Assembly (NCBI GenBank): GCA_022360055.1
Contig: JAKSDO010000237.1
Coordinates: 1 to 64,000 of the forward strand
Direction: 5' to 3'
DNA: 64,000 nucleotides
Source of the DNA: Cytophagales bacterium
GTDB taxonomy: Bacteria; Bacteroidota; Bacteroidia; Cytophagales; Cyclobacteriaceae
Part shown: piece by piece, positions 52,618 to 61,721 of the stretch
Position numbering within the stretch: position 1 is the stretch's first letter
How the letters are laid out: every line of letters starts with the position of its first letter
Program-made: the position numbers and the translations under genes
The notes under the pieces: model-generated
Database searches by the model: none
What the model was told of the DNA's origin: nothing
The model's input: only the letters and a program-made list of their open reading frames with translations

Positions 52618-53193
52618 CTATTTAAAACCCATTGATTTGGCGTAAGTTTTTAATTTTTCTCTCAGTAAATTTCTGGCCCTGTGTAACCTGGATCTTACCG
52701 TGCCTATTGGAATGTCGAGGATCTTCGACATTTCCTCGTAGGTAAATCCTTCCAAATCACACAATATAATTACAATTCTAAAATCCACGGCCAGGGCATT
52801 TAAAGCATTGGACACCTCGTCACCGATCATGTCCTGCAATACTTCGACCCGCAAATCACTTGTTATTACTTCATTAACATCATCCGAGTTGTAATAAGTT
52901 TCCACTTCCTGGTAATCTACCATGGATGGCTCCTTATTTTTTTTGCGAAACTCATTGATGAAGCTATTTTTTAAAATACGGAAAAGCCATGCTTTAGCAT
53001 TTGTGCCTTCGTGGAATGAATCAATGAATTTGAAGGCTTTATAATAGGTGTCCTGGAGCAAATCTTTGGCCATATCTTCATCATAGGTGATCCGAAAAGC
53101 GAAATTGTACATTGCCTCGATGTGTGGCAGAAATTCACTTTCAAAAATCTTATACCTCTGCTCTTCGGAATAAGAAGACATAATTTCTTCCAT
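52618..53193 (-). CDS. RNA polymerase sigma factor, ECF type
   Basis: A 191-residue sigma-70 family factor with region 2 (LPHIEAMYNFAFRITYDEDM AKDLLQDTYYKAFKFIDSF with KAWLFRILKNSFINEFRKK) and region 4 (DLEGFTYEEMSKILDIPIGT VRSRLHRARNLLREKL). Regions 1 and 3 are absent. A second ATG at 53181 (MSSYSEEQRYKIF) has a GGAAG before it and may be the true start. Its own anti-sigma-like gene follows by 7 bp. The stimulus is unknown. Confidence 0.9.
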   Translation of the reverse strand: MEEIMSSYSEEQRYKIFESEFLPHIEAMYNFAFRITYDEDMAKDLLQDTYYKAFKFIDSFHEGTNAKAWLFRILKNSFINEFRKKNKEPSMVDYQEVETYYNSDDVNEVITSDLRVEVLQDMIGDEVSNALNALAVDFRIVIILCDLEGFTYEEMSKILDIPIGTVRSRLHRARNLLREKLKTYAKSMGFK

Positions 53194-53235
53194 TTAAAAA
53201 AAATTGTGAAGCGAAAATACCACATTTAGGCTAAT

Positions 53236-53850
53236 TTATCCAGCCAGCCCGGAACTAATCAAACTCTCATGGATGCCAAGGACCTGCGGAATTATAAGGG
53301 TGATATCATCGTTTACAATAACAAAGTGGGATTTTTCAATTTTTTCAGCCTCACTCAATTGCCTGGAAATAATGCTCGTAACGTCATGAATTGTACGATG
53401 AGGATCTCTATTCAGAACTCTTTTTATTCGAACCTTCTCAGGCGATGTAACGGTAATCAAGTAATCGAGCGTTTTGTAGGAGCCGGATTCAACCAGAAGC
53501 GCTGCTTCTTTAACAATATATGGTTTTTGTTCGTTTTCTTTGATCCACAACTCAAAATCAATTGCTACGGCCGGATGGACAATGCTGTTCAGGAGTCGCA
53601 GTTTCTCCGCGTCACCAAACACTTCCGAAGCGAGATAATTTCTGTTCACTTTGCCATCTTCGAAGTATGCTTTTTGACCGAATGCGCTGATGATCGATTC
53701 GACGACCTCCGTGTTTTCAACCATGATGACTTTTGCCAGACGATCTGCATCGTACACCGGCACACCCAAAAGATTGAACATTTTGCATACGACAGTTTTG
53801 CCCGAGCCAATACCGCCCGTAATACCGACCTTTATCGGATTAATTGGCAT
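53236..53850 (-). CDS. coaE: Dephospho-CoA kinase
   Basis: CoaE performs the last step of coenzyme A synthesis. The 204-residue protein has the P-loop GITGGIGSGKTVVCKMFN, VPVYDADRLAK, and PAVAIDFELWI followed by LLVESGSYKTLDYLITVTSP E. It starts 11 bp inside the end of the YbbR-like gene. Confidence 0.94.
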   Translation of the reverse strand: MPINPIKVGITGGIGSGKTVVCKMFNLLGVPVYDADRLAKVIMVENTEVVESIISAFGQKAYFEDGKVNRNYLASEVFGDAEKLRLLNSIVHPAVAIDFELWIKENEQKPYIVKEAALLVESGSYKTLDYLITVTSPEKVRIKRVLNRDPHRTIHDVTSIISRQLSEAEKIEKSHFVIVNDDITLIIPQVLGIHESLISSGLAG

Positions 53851-54811
53851 AAATAACTTTAACTCTGTTCTTTTTAAAGTTGATGTCTTTCACATAATTG
53901 GGAATATCCATCATTTCTATTGTGATGGTTGAATCAGCGGCATGCATGTCGTTTAAATCGGCAATTATTAGAAAATCCTCCGGTTTTAATTTGTTTCTGA
54001 AGCTCTTTTGAACTTTAAAGGAGGCTTGCAGGCTATTTTCCAGAATATAAATGGAAGAATCGTACGGAAAATTCACCATTTCTATGTTTAGATCTGTCGA
54101 TTGATCGACAAACTCTTCAATATCAAACTTAACGTGAATTACCTCTGGGTCTTTCTTAATCAATGATGGTGAAAACAAATCGAGACTTAGCTCTTCATCG
54201 TAGTTGCCGTTCAGGTTTTTATCCGACAAGGATACCAAGAAGACCTCCGGTAACTGATCGATTAATGAACGCGGGCCATGAAAATTCGCGGAATCCGGCT
54301 CAACAAATAAACCTGAAGTGATATGGAAATTTTCCTTCAGATGGACGCTCGTGGAATCCAGTTTAATACATAGTTTTCGCTCAGCGAACGGCTCAATATT
54401 AAAATAAATGGTATCAATTGCTATATAATTGATATTTATATCTTTAAGCTGACTTGAAAATATCGGAAGTAAATTGGTGGCAGTAAAAAACTGGGTCTGA
54501 ACAGGATTTTCAGGCCTTATTAAAACAGGTTCGGTATTTGCAGAGATTGTACTTTTTAATAGCTGCCAGCCTCCGCCGGTCACATTTATCGGAATCTCCT
54601 CCGGCGGATCTTTTAAGGCCACGAGGCTATCTTTATCAAATACCAGTTCGACGGGATAGTCTACCAGCGTCGTGTAAACTTTATTCAAAGCATTGAAAAA
54701 CCAAAACGTAGCTGCCGTTGAAAAGCAAAGCATGATCACTTTCCAATTGGCCTTTTTAAGAGGCGCAAGGAAACCCGAGATCGCAATTGATATTTTTCCA
54801 ACATCAATCAA
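53840..54811 (-). CDS. YbbR-like domain protein
   Basis: A 323-residue protein with an N-terminal membrane anchor (WKVIMLCFSTAATFWFFNAL) and repeated beta-rich YbbR-type domains in the periplasm (DYPVELVFDKDSLVALKDPP, EEIPINVTGG). YbbR proteins are linked to cyclic-di-AMP enzymes in Gram-positives; here no such gene is adjacent, and the role is unknown. It starts at TTG 54811, a few bases after yajC, and overlaps coaE by 11 bp. Confidence 0.82.
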   Translation of the reverse strand: MIDVGKISIAISGFLAPLKKANWKVIMLCFSTAATFWFFNALNKVYTTLVDYPVELVFDKDSLVALKDPPEEIPINVTGGGWQLLKSTISANTEPVLIRPENPVQTQFFTATNLLPIFSSQLKDININYIAIDTIYFNIEPFAERKLCIKLDSTSVHLKENFHITSGLFVEPDSANFHGPRSLIDQLPEVFLVSLSDKNLNGNYDEELSLDLFSPSLIKKDPEVIHVKFDIEEFVDQSTDLNIEMVNFPYDSSIYILENSLQASFKVQKSFRNKLKPEDFLIIADLNDMHAADSTITIEMMDIPNYVKDINFKKNRVKVIYAN

Positions 54812-54815
54812 CTAT

Positions 54816-55130
54816 TCATTTTTTAGCTTCAGTGTATTTTTTGCTGGCCTCCAAAGAAATCGAAGATTTCTCAATCCTCAATTTTGTTCCCCGATCTACT
54901 TCCAACAAGATCGTATCTCCTTCGATAGCAGAAACTTTACCATGGATTCCGCCCATAGTAACCGCATGATCTCCTTTTTTAATCTCTTCCAAAAACTTTC
55001 TTTGATCCTTTTGTTTCTTTTGTTGTGGCCGGATCATGAAAAAATAAAAAATCACGATTATCCCACCGATCAGCACGAGATTCCCTGTCATTGCTGACCC
55101 TCCATTGGCTTGTAATAATATTCCTAACAT
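54816..55130 (-). CDS. yajC: Preprotein translocase subunit YajC
   Basis: A 104-residue membrane protein of the SecDF-YajC complex. It has one helix (MTGNLVLIGGIIVIFYFFMI) immediately followed by the signature RPQQKKQKDQRKFLEEIKKG D and VTMGGIHGKVSAIEGDTILL E. secDF is not in the window. Confidence 0.94.
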   Translation of the reverse strand: MLGILLQANGGSAMTGNLVLIGGIIVIFYFFMIRPQQKKQKDQRKFLEEIKKGDHAVTMGGIHGKVSAIEGDTILLEVDRGTKLRIEKSSISLEASKKYTEAKK

Positions 55131-55151
55131 AAAAATTAATTAATTTCAATT

Positions 55152-55652
55152 TTAACCATCTGCACCAACGACATTGCCGGTAATTTTTAGCCTGGTAATT
55201 TCGGGCTTTGTATTGGCATTGATATTTACATATTTTGTCTGAAGATTTTTTCTATTCTCGCTATTGAATTGCACCTGAATCTCACCCTTTGCCCCGGGAA
55301 GTATCGGATCTTTCGGCCATTTAGGCACCGTACATCCGCAAGTGGCCGTAGCTTTATTGATAATCAGGGGAGATTTTCCGGTATTTGTGAATTTGAACGT
55401 ATAATCAACAACATCTCCTTCATTGATGCTTCCGAAATCATATTCCTTGGTTTCGAATGTCATTACGGGTAATTCCGCATCGCTTACATTATTTTCCAAA
55501 GTTGTCGCCGGATGAGCGCCGGATTTTCCCTCGAGGGCAGCAACCCTTTTCTCCAAACTTTTTATATTATTTTCCAGCTTCTTATTGGTACATGCAGGTG
55601 CCAGGCATAATAAACCCACAAGAACCAAAGCGTTAAAATAAAACAGTTTCAT
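55152..55652 (-). CDS. DUF1573 domain lipoprotein
   Basis: A 166-residue lipoprotein: signal VLVGLLCLAPAC with C21 as the lipidation site, a short coiled coil (NNIKSLEKRVAALEGK) and a C-terminal immunoglobulin-like DUF1573 domain (EYDFGSINEGDVVDYTFKFT NTGKSPLIIN, ATCGCTVPKWPKDPI). The function is unknown. It lies between YtxH and yajC genes. Confidence 0.85.
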   Translation of the reverse strand: MKLFYFNALVLVGLLCLAPACTNKKLENNIKSLEKRVAALEGKSGAHPATTLENNVSDAELPVMTFETKEYDFGSINEGDVVDYTFKFTNTGKSPLIINKATATCGCTVPKWPKDPILPGAKGEIQVQFNSENRKNLQTKYVNINANTKPEITRLKITGNVVGADG

Positions 55653-55661
55653 AGCGACGAA

Positions 55662-55964
55662 CTAATTATTTCCTCCTTTAATTTGTCCAATCAGTTCATC
55701 GACATCTTCCAACAACTTTTCCGCCTTTTCTTTAGCATCGCTAATGACTTTTCTTCCTTTCTCCTTTGCGATGCTGGAAGCTCCATCCTCACTATCCACA
55801 AGACTGTTTATGAGCTGCTCCAGCTCACTCTTGTATTTATCAACCAAATAAGACAGTTTATCTCTGGTGCTTGATCCCTTATCCGGTGCATATAAAATTC
55901 CCAGTATTGCTCCTGTTGCTGCTCCAAGAAGAAATGCCAGTGCAGAATTCGATCGTTTACTCAT
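55662..55964 (-). CDS. YtxH domain protein
   Basis: A 100-residue membrane-associated protein with an N-terminal glycine-rich helix (ALAFLLGAATGAILGILYAP DKG) typical of YtxH (PF12732), then a long charged coiled coil. It has no assigned reaction; homologues are general-stress proteins. It starts 13 bp after nusB. Confidence 0.82.
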   Translation of the reverse strand: MSKRSNSALAFLLGAATGAILGILYAPDKGSSTRDKLSYLVDKYKSELEQLINSLVDSEDGASSIAKEKGRKVISDAKEKAEKLLEDVDELIGQIKGGNN

Positions 55965-55976
55965 ATCATTAATTGT

Positions 55977-57149
55977 TTATTTGTTATCTATTAATCCTCT
56001 ACCGCTTTTTTTGATAATTCCTTTATTGACCAATTCGGTAGAAAGCCCATCCAATATACCATTTACGAATTTCTTGCTTTTTGGGGTACTAAAAGTCTTT
56101 GAAATCTCAATAAACTCATTGATTGTCACTTTTGTCGGGATACTGGGGAAGTAAATTAATTCTGCCAGGGCCATTTTCAGCAATACTTTATCCGTTAGTG
56201 CAACCCGTTCTATATCCCAGTTTTTCAACTTTCCTTTTAAAAGATTTTCAAGATATTCATCTTCTGTTGCAGTAATTTTGTAGAGTTCCCGCACATACTC
56301 CGAATCATCTTCCCAGTTATACGAGATTTCCGCTATTTGAAGTTCATCTTCAGGGTTCTTTACGGACTTCAACGTCTTCAAAACCAAACTTCTCACGATC
56401 GGTTTATTCTCAGACCAATCCAGATCGATATCTTCAAAAAAGCTTATGAAAACATCCCTCTTGAAAATTACTCCACGACAAAGATAGTCTAGAATTTCCC
56501 AATCTGCTTTATAATCGTTGCTTTCTTTTTTAAGATACGCTTTAAAGGTCTCATCTTTGTTCAGAACGCCTTTGTACCAATCTCTTATCTGGTCATTCTG
56601 CTGATCCCAGCTAATCCTGTTTTTTTGTTTGAGCGATTTATATGCAACACTTTCCTTGACTTTAGCTATTACCCTGTTTTTGTATAAGTTGGTACTCAAC
56701 TGGGCCTTTTCTCCTAAAAGATTCGTAAGCGATTTTTTTTCATCGGCAAGTTTTTTATTGATAAATGCCATTTCTTCCAGTATGGAGATTATCAATAAAT
56801 GATCTCTTATCACCCTTGTAGCTTCTTCCAACAAGTCTTTGGATAATCTTTTAAAATCCGATCTGTTTTGCCGATCAACAAAATCAATTGCTTTTTCTAC
56901 CTGAAATGCTACCTCGTCATTTTTAACACGGTCGTTCGATTCTTTATTGAAATTACAGTTGTAATCCTCGATGGCCAACTCTTTCTTCCTATTCAGTTCT
57001 TCACGATCGATCATTTCCATGGAGTTCAGATCCGGAGAAAACTCCTTATCGATCACATCCAGTCCCAGGAGGTAATTTGCCCCTTTGCAACTTTCATACG
57101 AATACAGATTTTTGAAAGCCTTGATTCGAAGCGACCTGCGATTAATCAT
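55977..57149 (-). CDS. nusB: Transcription antitermination factor NusB, long form
   Basis: NusB with S10 (NusE) supports antitermination at rRNA operons. The C-terminal ~140 residues are the NusB fold (VALTDKVLLKMALAELIYFP SIPTKVTINEFIEISKTFST and KSKKFVNGILDGL). The N-terminal ~250 residues begin MINRRSLRIKAFKNLYSYES like the normal first helix but then carry a long charged insert. Total length 390 against about 140 in E. coli. Long NusB proteins are known in Bacteroidota; the role of the insert is not. Confidence 0.9.
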   Translation of the reverse strand: MINRRSLRIKAFKNLYSYESCKGANYLLGLDVIDKEFSPDLNSMEMIDREELNRKKELAIEDYNCNFNKESNDRVKNDEVAFQVEKAIDFVDRQNRSDFKRLSKDLLEEATRVIRDHLLIISILEEMAFINKKLADEKKSLTNLLGEKAQLSTNLYKNRVIAKVKESVAYKSLKQKNRISWDQQNDQIRDWYKGVLNKDETFKAYLKKESNDYKADWEILDYLCRGVIFKRDVFISFFEDIDLDWSENKPIVRSLVLKTLKSVKNPEDELQIAEISYNWEDDSEYVRELYKITATEDEYLENLLKGKLKNWDIERVALTDKVLLKMALAELIYFPSIPTKVTINEFIEISKTFSTPKSKKFVNGILDGLSTELVNKGIIKKSGRGLIDNK

Positions 57150-57199
57150 TTGGTATAGTTCAATATTTTAAAGATCCGTTTAATTTTCGAAACCAGCCT

Positions 57200-57207
57200 C
57201 AAAATTA
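57200..57207 (-). promoter_or_regulatory. Putative -7 element (TAATTTTG) before nusB
   Basis: An exact TAnnTTTG match on the minus strand, about 51 bp before the nusB ATG. No TTG at the expected -33 position. Confidence 0.45.
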
Positions 57208-57261
57208 TCTGTAAAAATCCAAATACATGCATCGAATATGCGACTATTTACCCGGAATTTG

Positions 57262-58365
57262 TTATAAGGCGCGCTTAACTTTCCCGACTTCATGAATCCT
57301 TTTTTTTGCTATTCTCAAGGCCGCATTTTGAGTTGGGATACCTTCTTTTTCCGACAATTTAAATATATCGAGGGTAGTCTGATAGATTTTTTCAGTTTTC
57401 CTGTATATCCGTTCTTTATTCCACCCCCCCAAATAGTCGATACCAACATTAATTAAACCTCCGGCATTTATCAGAAAATCCGGAGCATAAGCAATGCCCC
57501 TCTTCATCAGCATTTCTCCGTGAATCGATTCATCATCCAGTTGGTTATTCGCAGCACCTGCAATTATTTGGCATTGAAGCCTGCTGATGGTATCATTATT
57601 GATCGTCGCTCCCAAAGCGCAAGGAGAATAAATATCAACGTCCAAATCGTAAACTTCATCCAGACCTACTGCGTTGGCGCCAAACTTGGATGCAGCTTCC
57701 TCCGCCCGCTCCCGAACATAATCCGACACATAAAGTTTTACATTTTCCTTCGCAAGATATCCCAACAGATACATGCCTACATGACCGACACCCTGAACGG
57801 AAATGCTTTTCCCCTCGAGCGAATCGGAACCGTATACTTTTTTCGCACACGCTTTCATACCAACATAAACACCATAAGCCGTAACCGGAGACGGATCTCC
57901 TCCCCCGCCAATACTTTCGGACAGACCGGTTACATGTCTTGTTTCCATGGAAATGTATTCCATGTCTTCAGGAGACATATTCACATCTTCTGCGGTAACA
58001 TATTTTCCGTTTAAGCTTTCGACGAATCTTCCAAACCTCCTCAGGAAAGCTTCACTTTTCAATTTAGCGGCATCTCCCAAAATCACTGCCTTTCCACCGC
58101 CGAGATTCAATCCCGAAATGGAAGCTTTGTAGGTCATCCCCCGGGCCAATCGAAGTACGTCGTTGAGCGCCGCGGCATCAGAAGGATAATTCCACATTCT
58201 GGTTCCTCCCAGTGCCGGTCCCAAAACCGTATTGTGAATTCCAATTATGGCCTTTAACCCGGTTTCACTGTCGTTGCAAAAAACTACCTGCTCATGGTCA
58301 TGCTCAGCCAGTTCACTAAAAATTTCAAATTCTTTGGTGTTTTTTAGTTCCTTTACCTCTATCAT
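57262..58365 (-). CDS. Leucine/valine/phenylalanine dehydrogenase-type enzyme
   Basis: A 367-residue NAD-dependent amino-acid dehydrogenase of the Glu/Leu/Phe/Val family. It has the substrate domain (LGPALGGTRMW, ARGMTYKASISGLNLGGGKA VI with catalytic lysine) and a Rossmann domain (GKSISVQGVGHVGMYLLGYL), then GAANNQLDDESIHGEMLMKR G. It would release ammonia from branched-chain or aromatic amino acids; the exact substrate is not decided. It is divergent from the ABC transporter gene and has a consensus promoter with a structured leader. Confidence 0.92.
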   Translation of the reverse strand: MIEVKELKNTKEFEIFSELAEHDHEQVVFCNDSETGLKAIIGIHNTVLGPALGGTRMWNYPSDAAALNDVLRLARGMTYKASISGLNLGGGKAVILGDAAKLKSEAFLRRFGRFVESLNGKYVTAEDVNMSPEDMEYISMETRHVTGLSESIGGGGDPSPVTAYGVYVGMKACAKKVYGSDSLEGKSISVQGVGHVGMYLLGYLAKENVKLYVSDYVRERAEEAASKFGANAVGLDEVYDLDVDIYSPCALGATINNDTISRLQCQIIAGAANNQLDDESIHGEMLMKRGIAYAPDFLINAGGLINVGIDYLGGWNKERIYRKTEKIYQTTLDIFKLSEKEGIPTQNAALRIAKKRIHEVGKVKRAL

Positions 58366-58377
58366 TGATCTATAATT

Positions 58378-58416
58378 TTATCGGATTATCTACATTTGTC
58401 GAAAAATGTCCGATAA
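58378..58416 (-). promoter_or_regulatory. Stem-loop in the leader of the amino-acid dehydrogenase
   Basis: TTATCGG (58378-58384) pairs with CCGATAA (58410-58416), and inside it ACATTT pairs with AAATGT, with a 7-base bulge on one side. It lies between the promoter and the start codon, ending 12 bp before the ATG. It is not a terminator because no T-run follows. Confidence 0.45.
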
Positions 58417-58428
58417 TTTGAAACACGG

Positions 58429-58458
58429 CAAAATTACTATTTTTTGTTTTTATTACAA
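58429..58458 (-). promoter_or_regulatory. Consensus promoter for the amino-acid dehydrogenase
   Basis: TTG (58456-58458) and TAATTTTG (58429-58436) on the minus strand, spaced exactly 19 bp, about 64 bp before the ATG. Both boxes match the Bacteroidota consensus. Confidence 0.7.
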
Positions 58459-58509
58459 TCTGATTGAATTACATAAAATATGTCTCATTCTTATCTCTGA
58501 TACCGTACC

Positions 58510-60297
58510 GTGAAGGAGCTCAAATATTTAAATAAATACTTTGTTAAGTATAAAGCCTATTTATTGTTGGGATTGCTTTTTGTGATTCTGTCAACGATTT
58601 TCCAGATACTTCCCGCTCAACTGGTAAGATATGCAGTAGATCTTGTGGCTGAGAATCTGAGCATTTATAATTCATTTGAAGGATTGGAATTACAAACAAT
58701 TTTCAGAGAGACAATAGATGATAGCATCGTTTTTTATGGAGTGCTCATTTTACTCATTGCCTTGCTGCGAGGATTATTCCTGTTTCTGGTCAGGCAAACA
58801 ATTATTGTAATGTCAAGGCATATCGAATATGATTTAAAAAATGAAGTATTCAGCCATTATCAGGCCTTACCCTTGAGCTTTTACAGAAAAAACAATACCG
58901 GTGATCTAATTGCAAGGATCTCAGAAGATATAAGCAAAGTGAGAATGTATATCGGACCGGCCATCATGTATGGATTGAATATGATTATCTTATCGTTAAT
59001 TCTGCTTCCCGTAATGTTTTCCATAAGTGTAAAGCTCACGCTTTATGCTCTAATACCTCTTCCTGTTTTATCCGTAAGTATTTATTTTGTCAATAACATC
59101 ATAAACAAAAGGTCCGAGGAGATCCAGGAAAGTCTCTCGGAGCTTTCAACCTTTGTCCAGGAGGCTTTCAGCGGTATTCGCGTACTAAAATCATTTGCGA
59201 AAGAAAAAGATTCGCTGGACCGATTTACGGTTGAGAGCGATTATTACAAAAAAAAGTCGCTGCAACTCACCCAGGTCAATGCCATGTTTTTTCCATTGAT
59301 CATGTCCCTCATTGGGTTGAGCACCATCCTCACCGTATTTATAGGCGGCATTGAGGTAATCAACGGGACACTCTCGATAGGAAATATTGCAGAGTTTATT
59401 TTGTATGTAAATCTTTTGACCTGGCCGGTAACGGCTCTTGGTTGGGTAACAAGCATTATCCAGCGCGCTGCCGCATCACAAAAGAGAATCAATGAATTTT
59501 TAAAAACTGAAAATGATATTGTTTCGGAGCGGAATTTGGAAAAAACCGTTGCCGGGCGCTTAGAATTTAAAAATGTAAGTTTTACATACGCTGACTCCGG
59601 AATTCAGGCTCTAAAGAACATCTCATTCGCAGTAGACCCGGGAGAGACCATTGCAATCATAGGAACAACCGGTAGCGGGAAAAGTACAATAGCAAATCTT
59701 ATCGGCAGAATGTTGGATCCAACGGACGGAGCTATCTTAGTTGACGGTGTAGATCTTAAAGACCTCAACCCGAAAACTTTTAGAAATCAAATCGGAACAG
59801 TGCCGCAGGATGTATTTTTATTTTCCGATACGATCTCAAATAACGTAAGCTTCGGGACCGATAAGCTGGACCCGGAAAAGACGATTGATGCATTAAAATC
59901 GGCGGACCTGTACGAAAATGTGATGGAATTTCCCGATCAATTGGAAACAATACTCGGAGAACGGGGAATCACCTTATCCGGCGGTCAAAAGCAACGCCTT
60001 TCCATAGCCAGAGCACTTGCAAAGGAGCCCAGACTTTTAATTCTCGACGATTGTCTATCGGCTGTTGATACAAAAACCGAAAACAATATTTTAAATAGTT
60101 TAAAGAAAATTATGGTAAATAAAACCAGTGTGATCATTTCGCACAGGGTCTCCTCTGCTAAATTGGCCGATAAGATCATCGTGCTGGACAATGGAACGAT
60201 CATCGAATCAGGCTCTTATAATGAGCTTCTGAATCTGAATGGCACTTTTAAGCAGTTGTATGACAAACAGCTTGTCAGCAAAGAGATCGAAGAATAA
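58510..60297 (+). CDS. ABC transporter, fused permease/ATP-binding (exporter type)
   Basis: A 595-residue half-transporter. Six membrane helices fill about residues 15-320, with the ABC exporter cytoplasmic loops. The ATPase domain has Walker A IIGTTGSGKSTIANLIGRM, Q-loop IGTVPQDVFLFS, signature LSGGQKQRLSIARAL, Walker B LLILDDCLSAVD and the switch histidine in IISHRVS. It resembles MsbA/MDR-type lipid or drug exporters; the substrate is unknown. The start is GTG at 58510. Confidence 0.93.
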   Translation: MKELKYLNKYFVKYKAYLLLGLLFVILSTIFQILPAQLVRYAVDLVAENLSIYNSFEGLELQTIFRETIDDSIVFYGVLILLIALLRGLFLFLVRQTIIVMSRHIEYDLKNEVFSHYQALPLSFYRKNNTGDLIARISEDISKVRMYIGPAIMYGLNMIILSLILLPVMFSISVKLTLYALIPLPVLSVSIYFVNNIINKRSEEIQESLSELSTFVQEAFSGIRVLKSFAKEKDSLDRFTVESDYYKKKSLQLTQVNAMFFPLIMSLIGLSTILTVFIGGIEVINGTLSIGNIAEFILYVNLLTWPVTALGWVTSIIQRAAASQKRINEFLKTENDIVSERNLEKTVAGRLEFKNVSFTYADSGIQALKNISFAVDPGETIAIIGTTGSGKSTIANLIGRMLDPTDGAILVDGVDLKDLNPKTFRNQIGTVPQDVFLFSDTISNNVSFGTDKLDPEKTIDALKSADLYENVMEFPDQLETILGERGITLSGGQKQRLSIARALAKEPRLLILDDCLSAVDTKTENNILNSLKKIMVNKTSVIISHRVSSAKLADKIIVLDNGTIIESGSYNELLNLNGTFKQLYDKQLVSKEIEE

Positions 60298-60491
60298 TTC
60301 TCACGAATCCTGCCTGATATAACTTCATTATGGGATTATTATAATTCCGGGCAAAAAGTTACGCTTGATCCTTTTCAATAATTTTTGGCAGTGTATTTGA
60401 TCCTCCATTCGCTTACTTGCATTACTTTTTTAAAATATAAATAGGAGCAAGAATATTCTCGATTAATTATTAAAACAGACACAATCTAGTG

Positions 60492-61667
60492 ATGAAAAAG
60501 TATAGTATTATTATTTTGTTAGCCATTATTGGGACATTGTGGAGTTGCAATTCCAGTAAAAAGTCATTTCAATCCGGAAATTACTATGGCTCGGTCATGC
60601 AAGCGGTAAGCAAGCTGAGAAAAAGCCCTAACAATAAAAAATCAAGGGAAGTTTTAGGTCAGGCTTATCCAATGGCCGTCGATTATTATTTGACCCAGGT
60701 CAACAGGATGAAAGATAGCCAGGACCGATTTAGAAATGGGAAAATCGTCGATGCCTATAAAATGCTAAATAATATGCACGATGCGATACAAAGGAGTCCG
60801 GCAGCACTTCAGGTGATCCCACAACCGGAAGATTTCTACAATCAACTGAAATATCATACCAAAGAGGCCGCATCGGAAAGATACAGAGCTGGAGAAGAGG
60901 CACTCGCCATGGGCACAAGACCTTACGCAATTGAAGCTTACGACCACTTTATTCGGGCCGATCTGTATGAACCCGGATATCTCGATGTAAAGAACAAAAT
61001 CGATGAAGCCAGGTACTTTGCAACTTTGAAAGTACTGGTAGAACAAGTGCCGGTACCAAGCATGCAGGCCGGATTAAGCGCCCAGTTTTTTCAGGATCAG
61101 ATCGAACAATTTCTATTTAATTACCAGGATAATGAATTTATCCGATTTTACTCTGCCAGAGATCAAAATCTAAAAGAACCTGATCAAATACTGGTATTAC
61201 AATTTGATGATTTTGTTGTAGGCCAGGTAAATAACCAAGAGCGTATTATTGAAGCGTCTAAGGACAGTGTCGTTCTCGGTCAGGTAAAAACGCAGGAATT
61301 TACAGCTTCGACGGATACGACGGCAGCCACTACAAAAGATAAGTATGTAAATGTGTACGGAACCGTAAAAGCTACGTTTAGAGAGCGTACCCGACAAGTG
61401 ATCTCCAGAGGATTACTAAGCATGAGGATTATGGATACAAAATCAAATACCGTTGTACTTCACGATAAATTCCCCGGAGAATTTGTCTGGATAAATCAGT
61501 GGGGCAGCTTTAATGGTGATGAGCGGGCTTTGACCAGGGAGCAGCTACAAATAGCTAACCAACAACCCATGCAGCCTCCTCCGCCCCAAAATCTCTTCAT
61601 CGAGTTTTGCAAGCCAATCTATACACAGGTCACTTCGAAAATTCGGGGATATTACCACAACCTTTAG
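60492..61667 (+). CDS. Uncharacterised lipoprotein with helical repeats
   Basis: A 391-residue protein with a lipoprotein signal (MKKYSIIILLAIIGTLWSC, C19). The first ~180 residues are helical and repeat-like (NNKKSREVLGQAYPMAVDYY, SERYRAGEEALAMGTRPYAI EAYDHFIRA), suggestive of TPR-type packing. The second half is beta-rich with an Ala/Thr-rich linker, including IMDTKSNTVVLHDKFPGEFV W. I do not recognise the family. A GTG one codon upstream (60489) is possible, but ATG 60492 is preferred. The 194-bp gap before it holds no convincing promoter. It ends at a clear terminator. Confidence 0.8.
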   Translation: MKKYSIIILLAIIGTLWSCNSSKKSFQSGNYYGSVMQAVSKLRKSPNNKKSREVLGQAYPMAVDYYLTQVNRMKDSQDRFRNGKIVDAYKMLNNMHDAIQRSPAALQVIPQPEDFYNQLKYHTKEAASERYRAGEEALAMGTRPYAIEAYDHFIRADLYEPGYLDVKNKIDEARYFATLKVLVEQVPVPSMQAGLSAQFFQDQIEQFLFNYQDNEFIRFYSARDQNLKEPDQILVLQFDDFVVGQVNNQERIIEASKDSVVLGQVKTQEFTASTDTTAATTKDKYVNVYGTVKATFRERTRQVISRGLLSMRIMDTKSNTVVLHDKFPGEFVWINQWGSFNGDERALTREQLQIANQQPMQPPPPQNLFIEFCKPIYTQVTSKIRGYYHNL

Positions 61668-61688
61668 AATAAACAAAAAACGGGTGTA

Positions 61689-61721
61689 AAGGTCAGGTTG
61701 TTATCGCCCTGGCCTTTTTTT
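61689..61721 (+). terminator. Rho-independent terminator after the lipoprotein gene
   Basis: AAGGTCAGG pairs with CCTGGCCTT (9 bp, one G-T) across a 10-base loop, followed by seven T on the plus strand. It overlaps the last codons of the convergent membrane-protein gene, which has no T-run on its own strand here. Confidence 0.82.

Noticed and set aside
60300-60400. Short minus-strand frame (about 26 codons) between the ABC transporter and the lipoprotein
   Set aside because: Mixed composition, no ribosome-binding site and no recognisable feature; likely chance.
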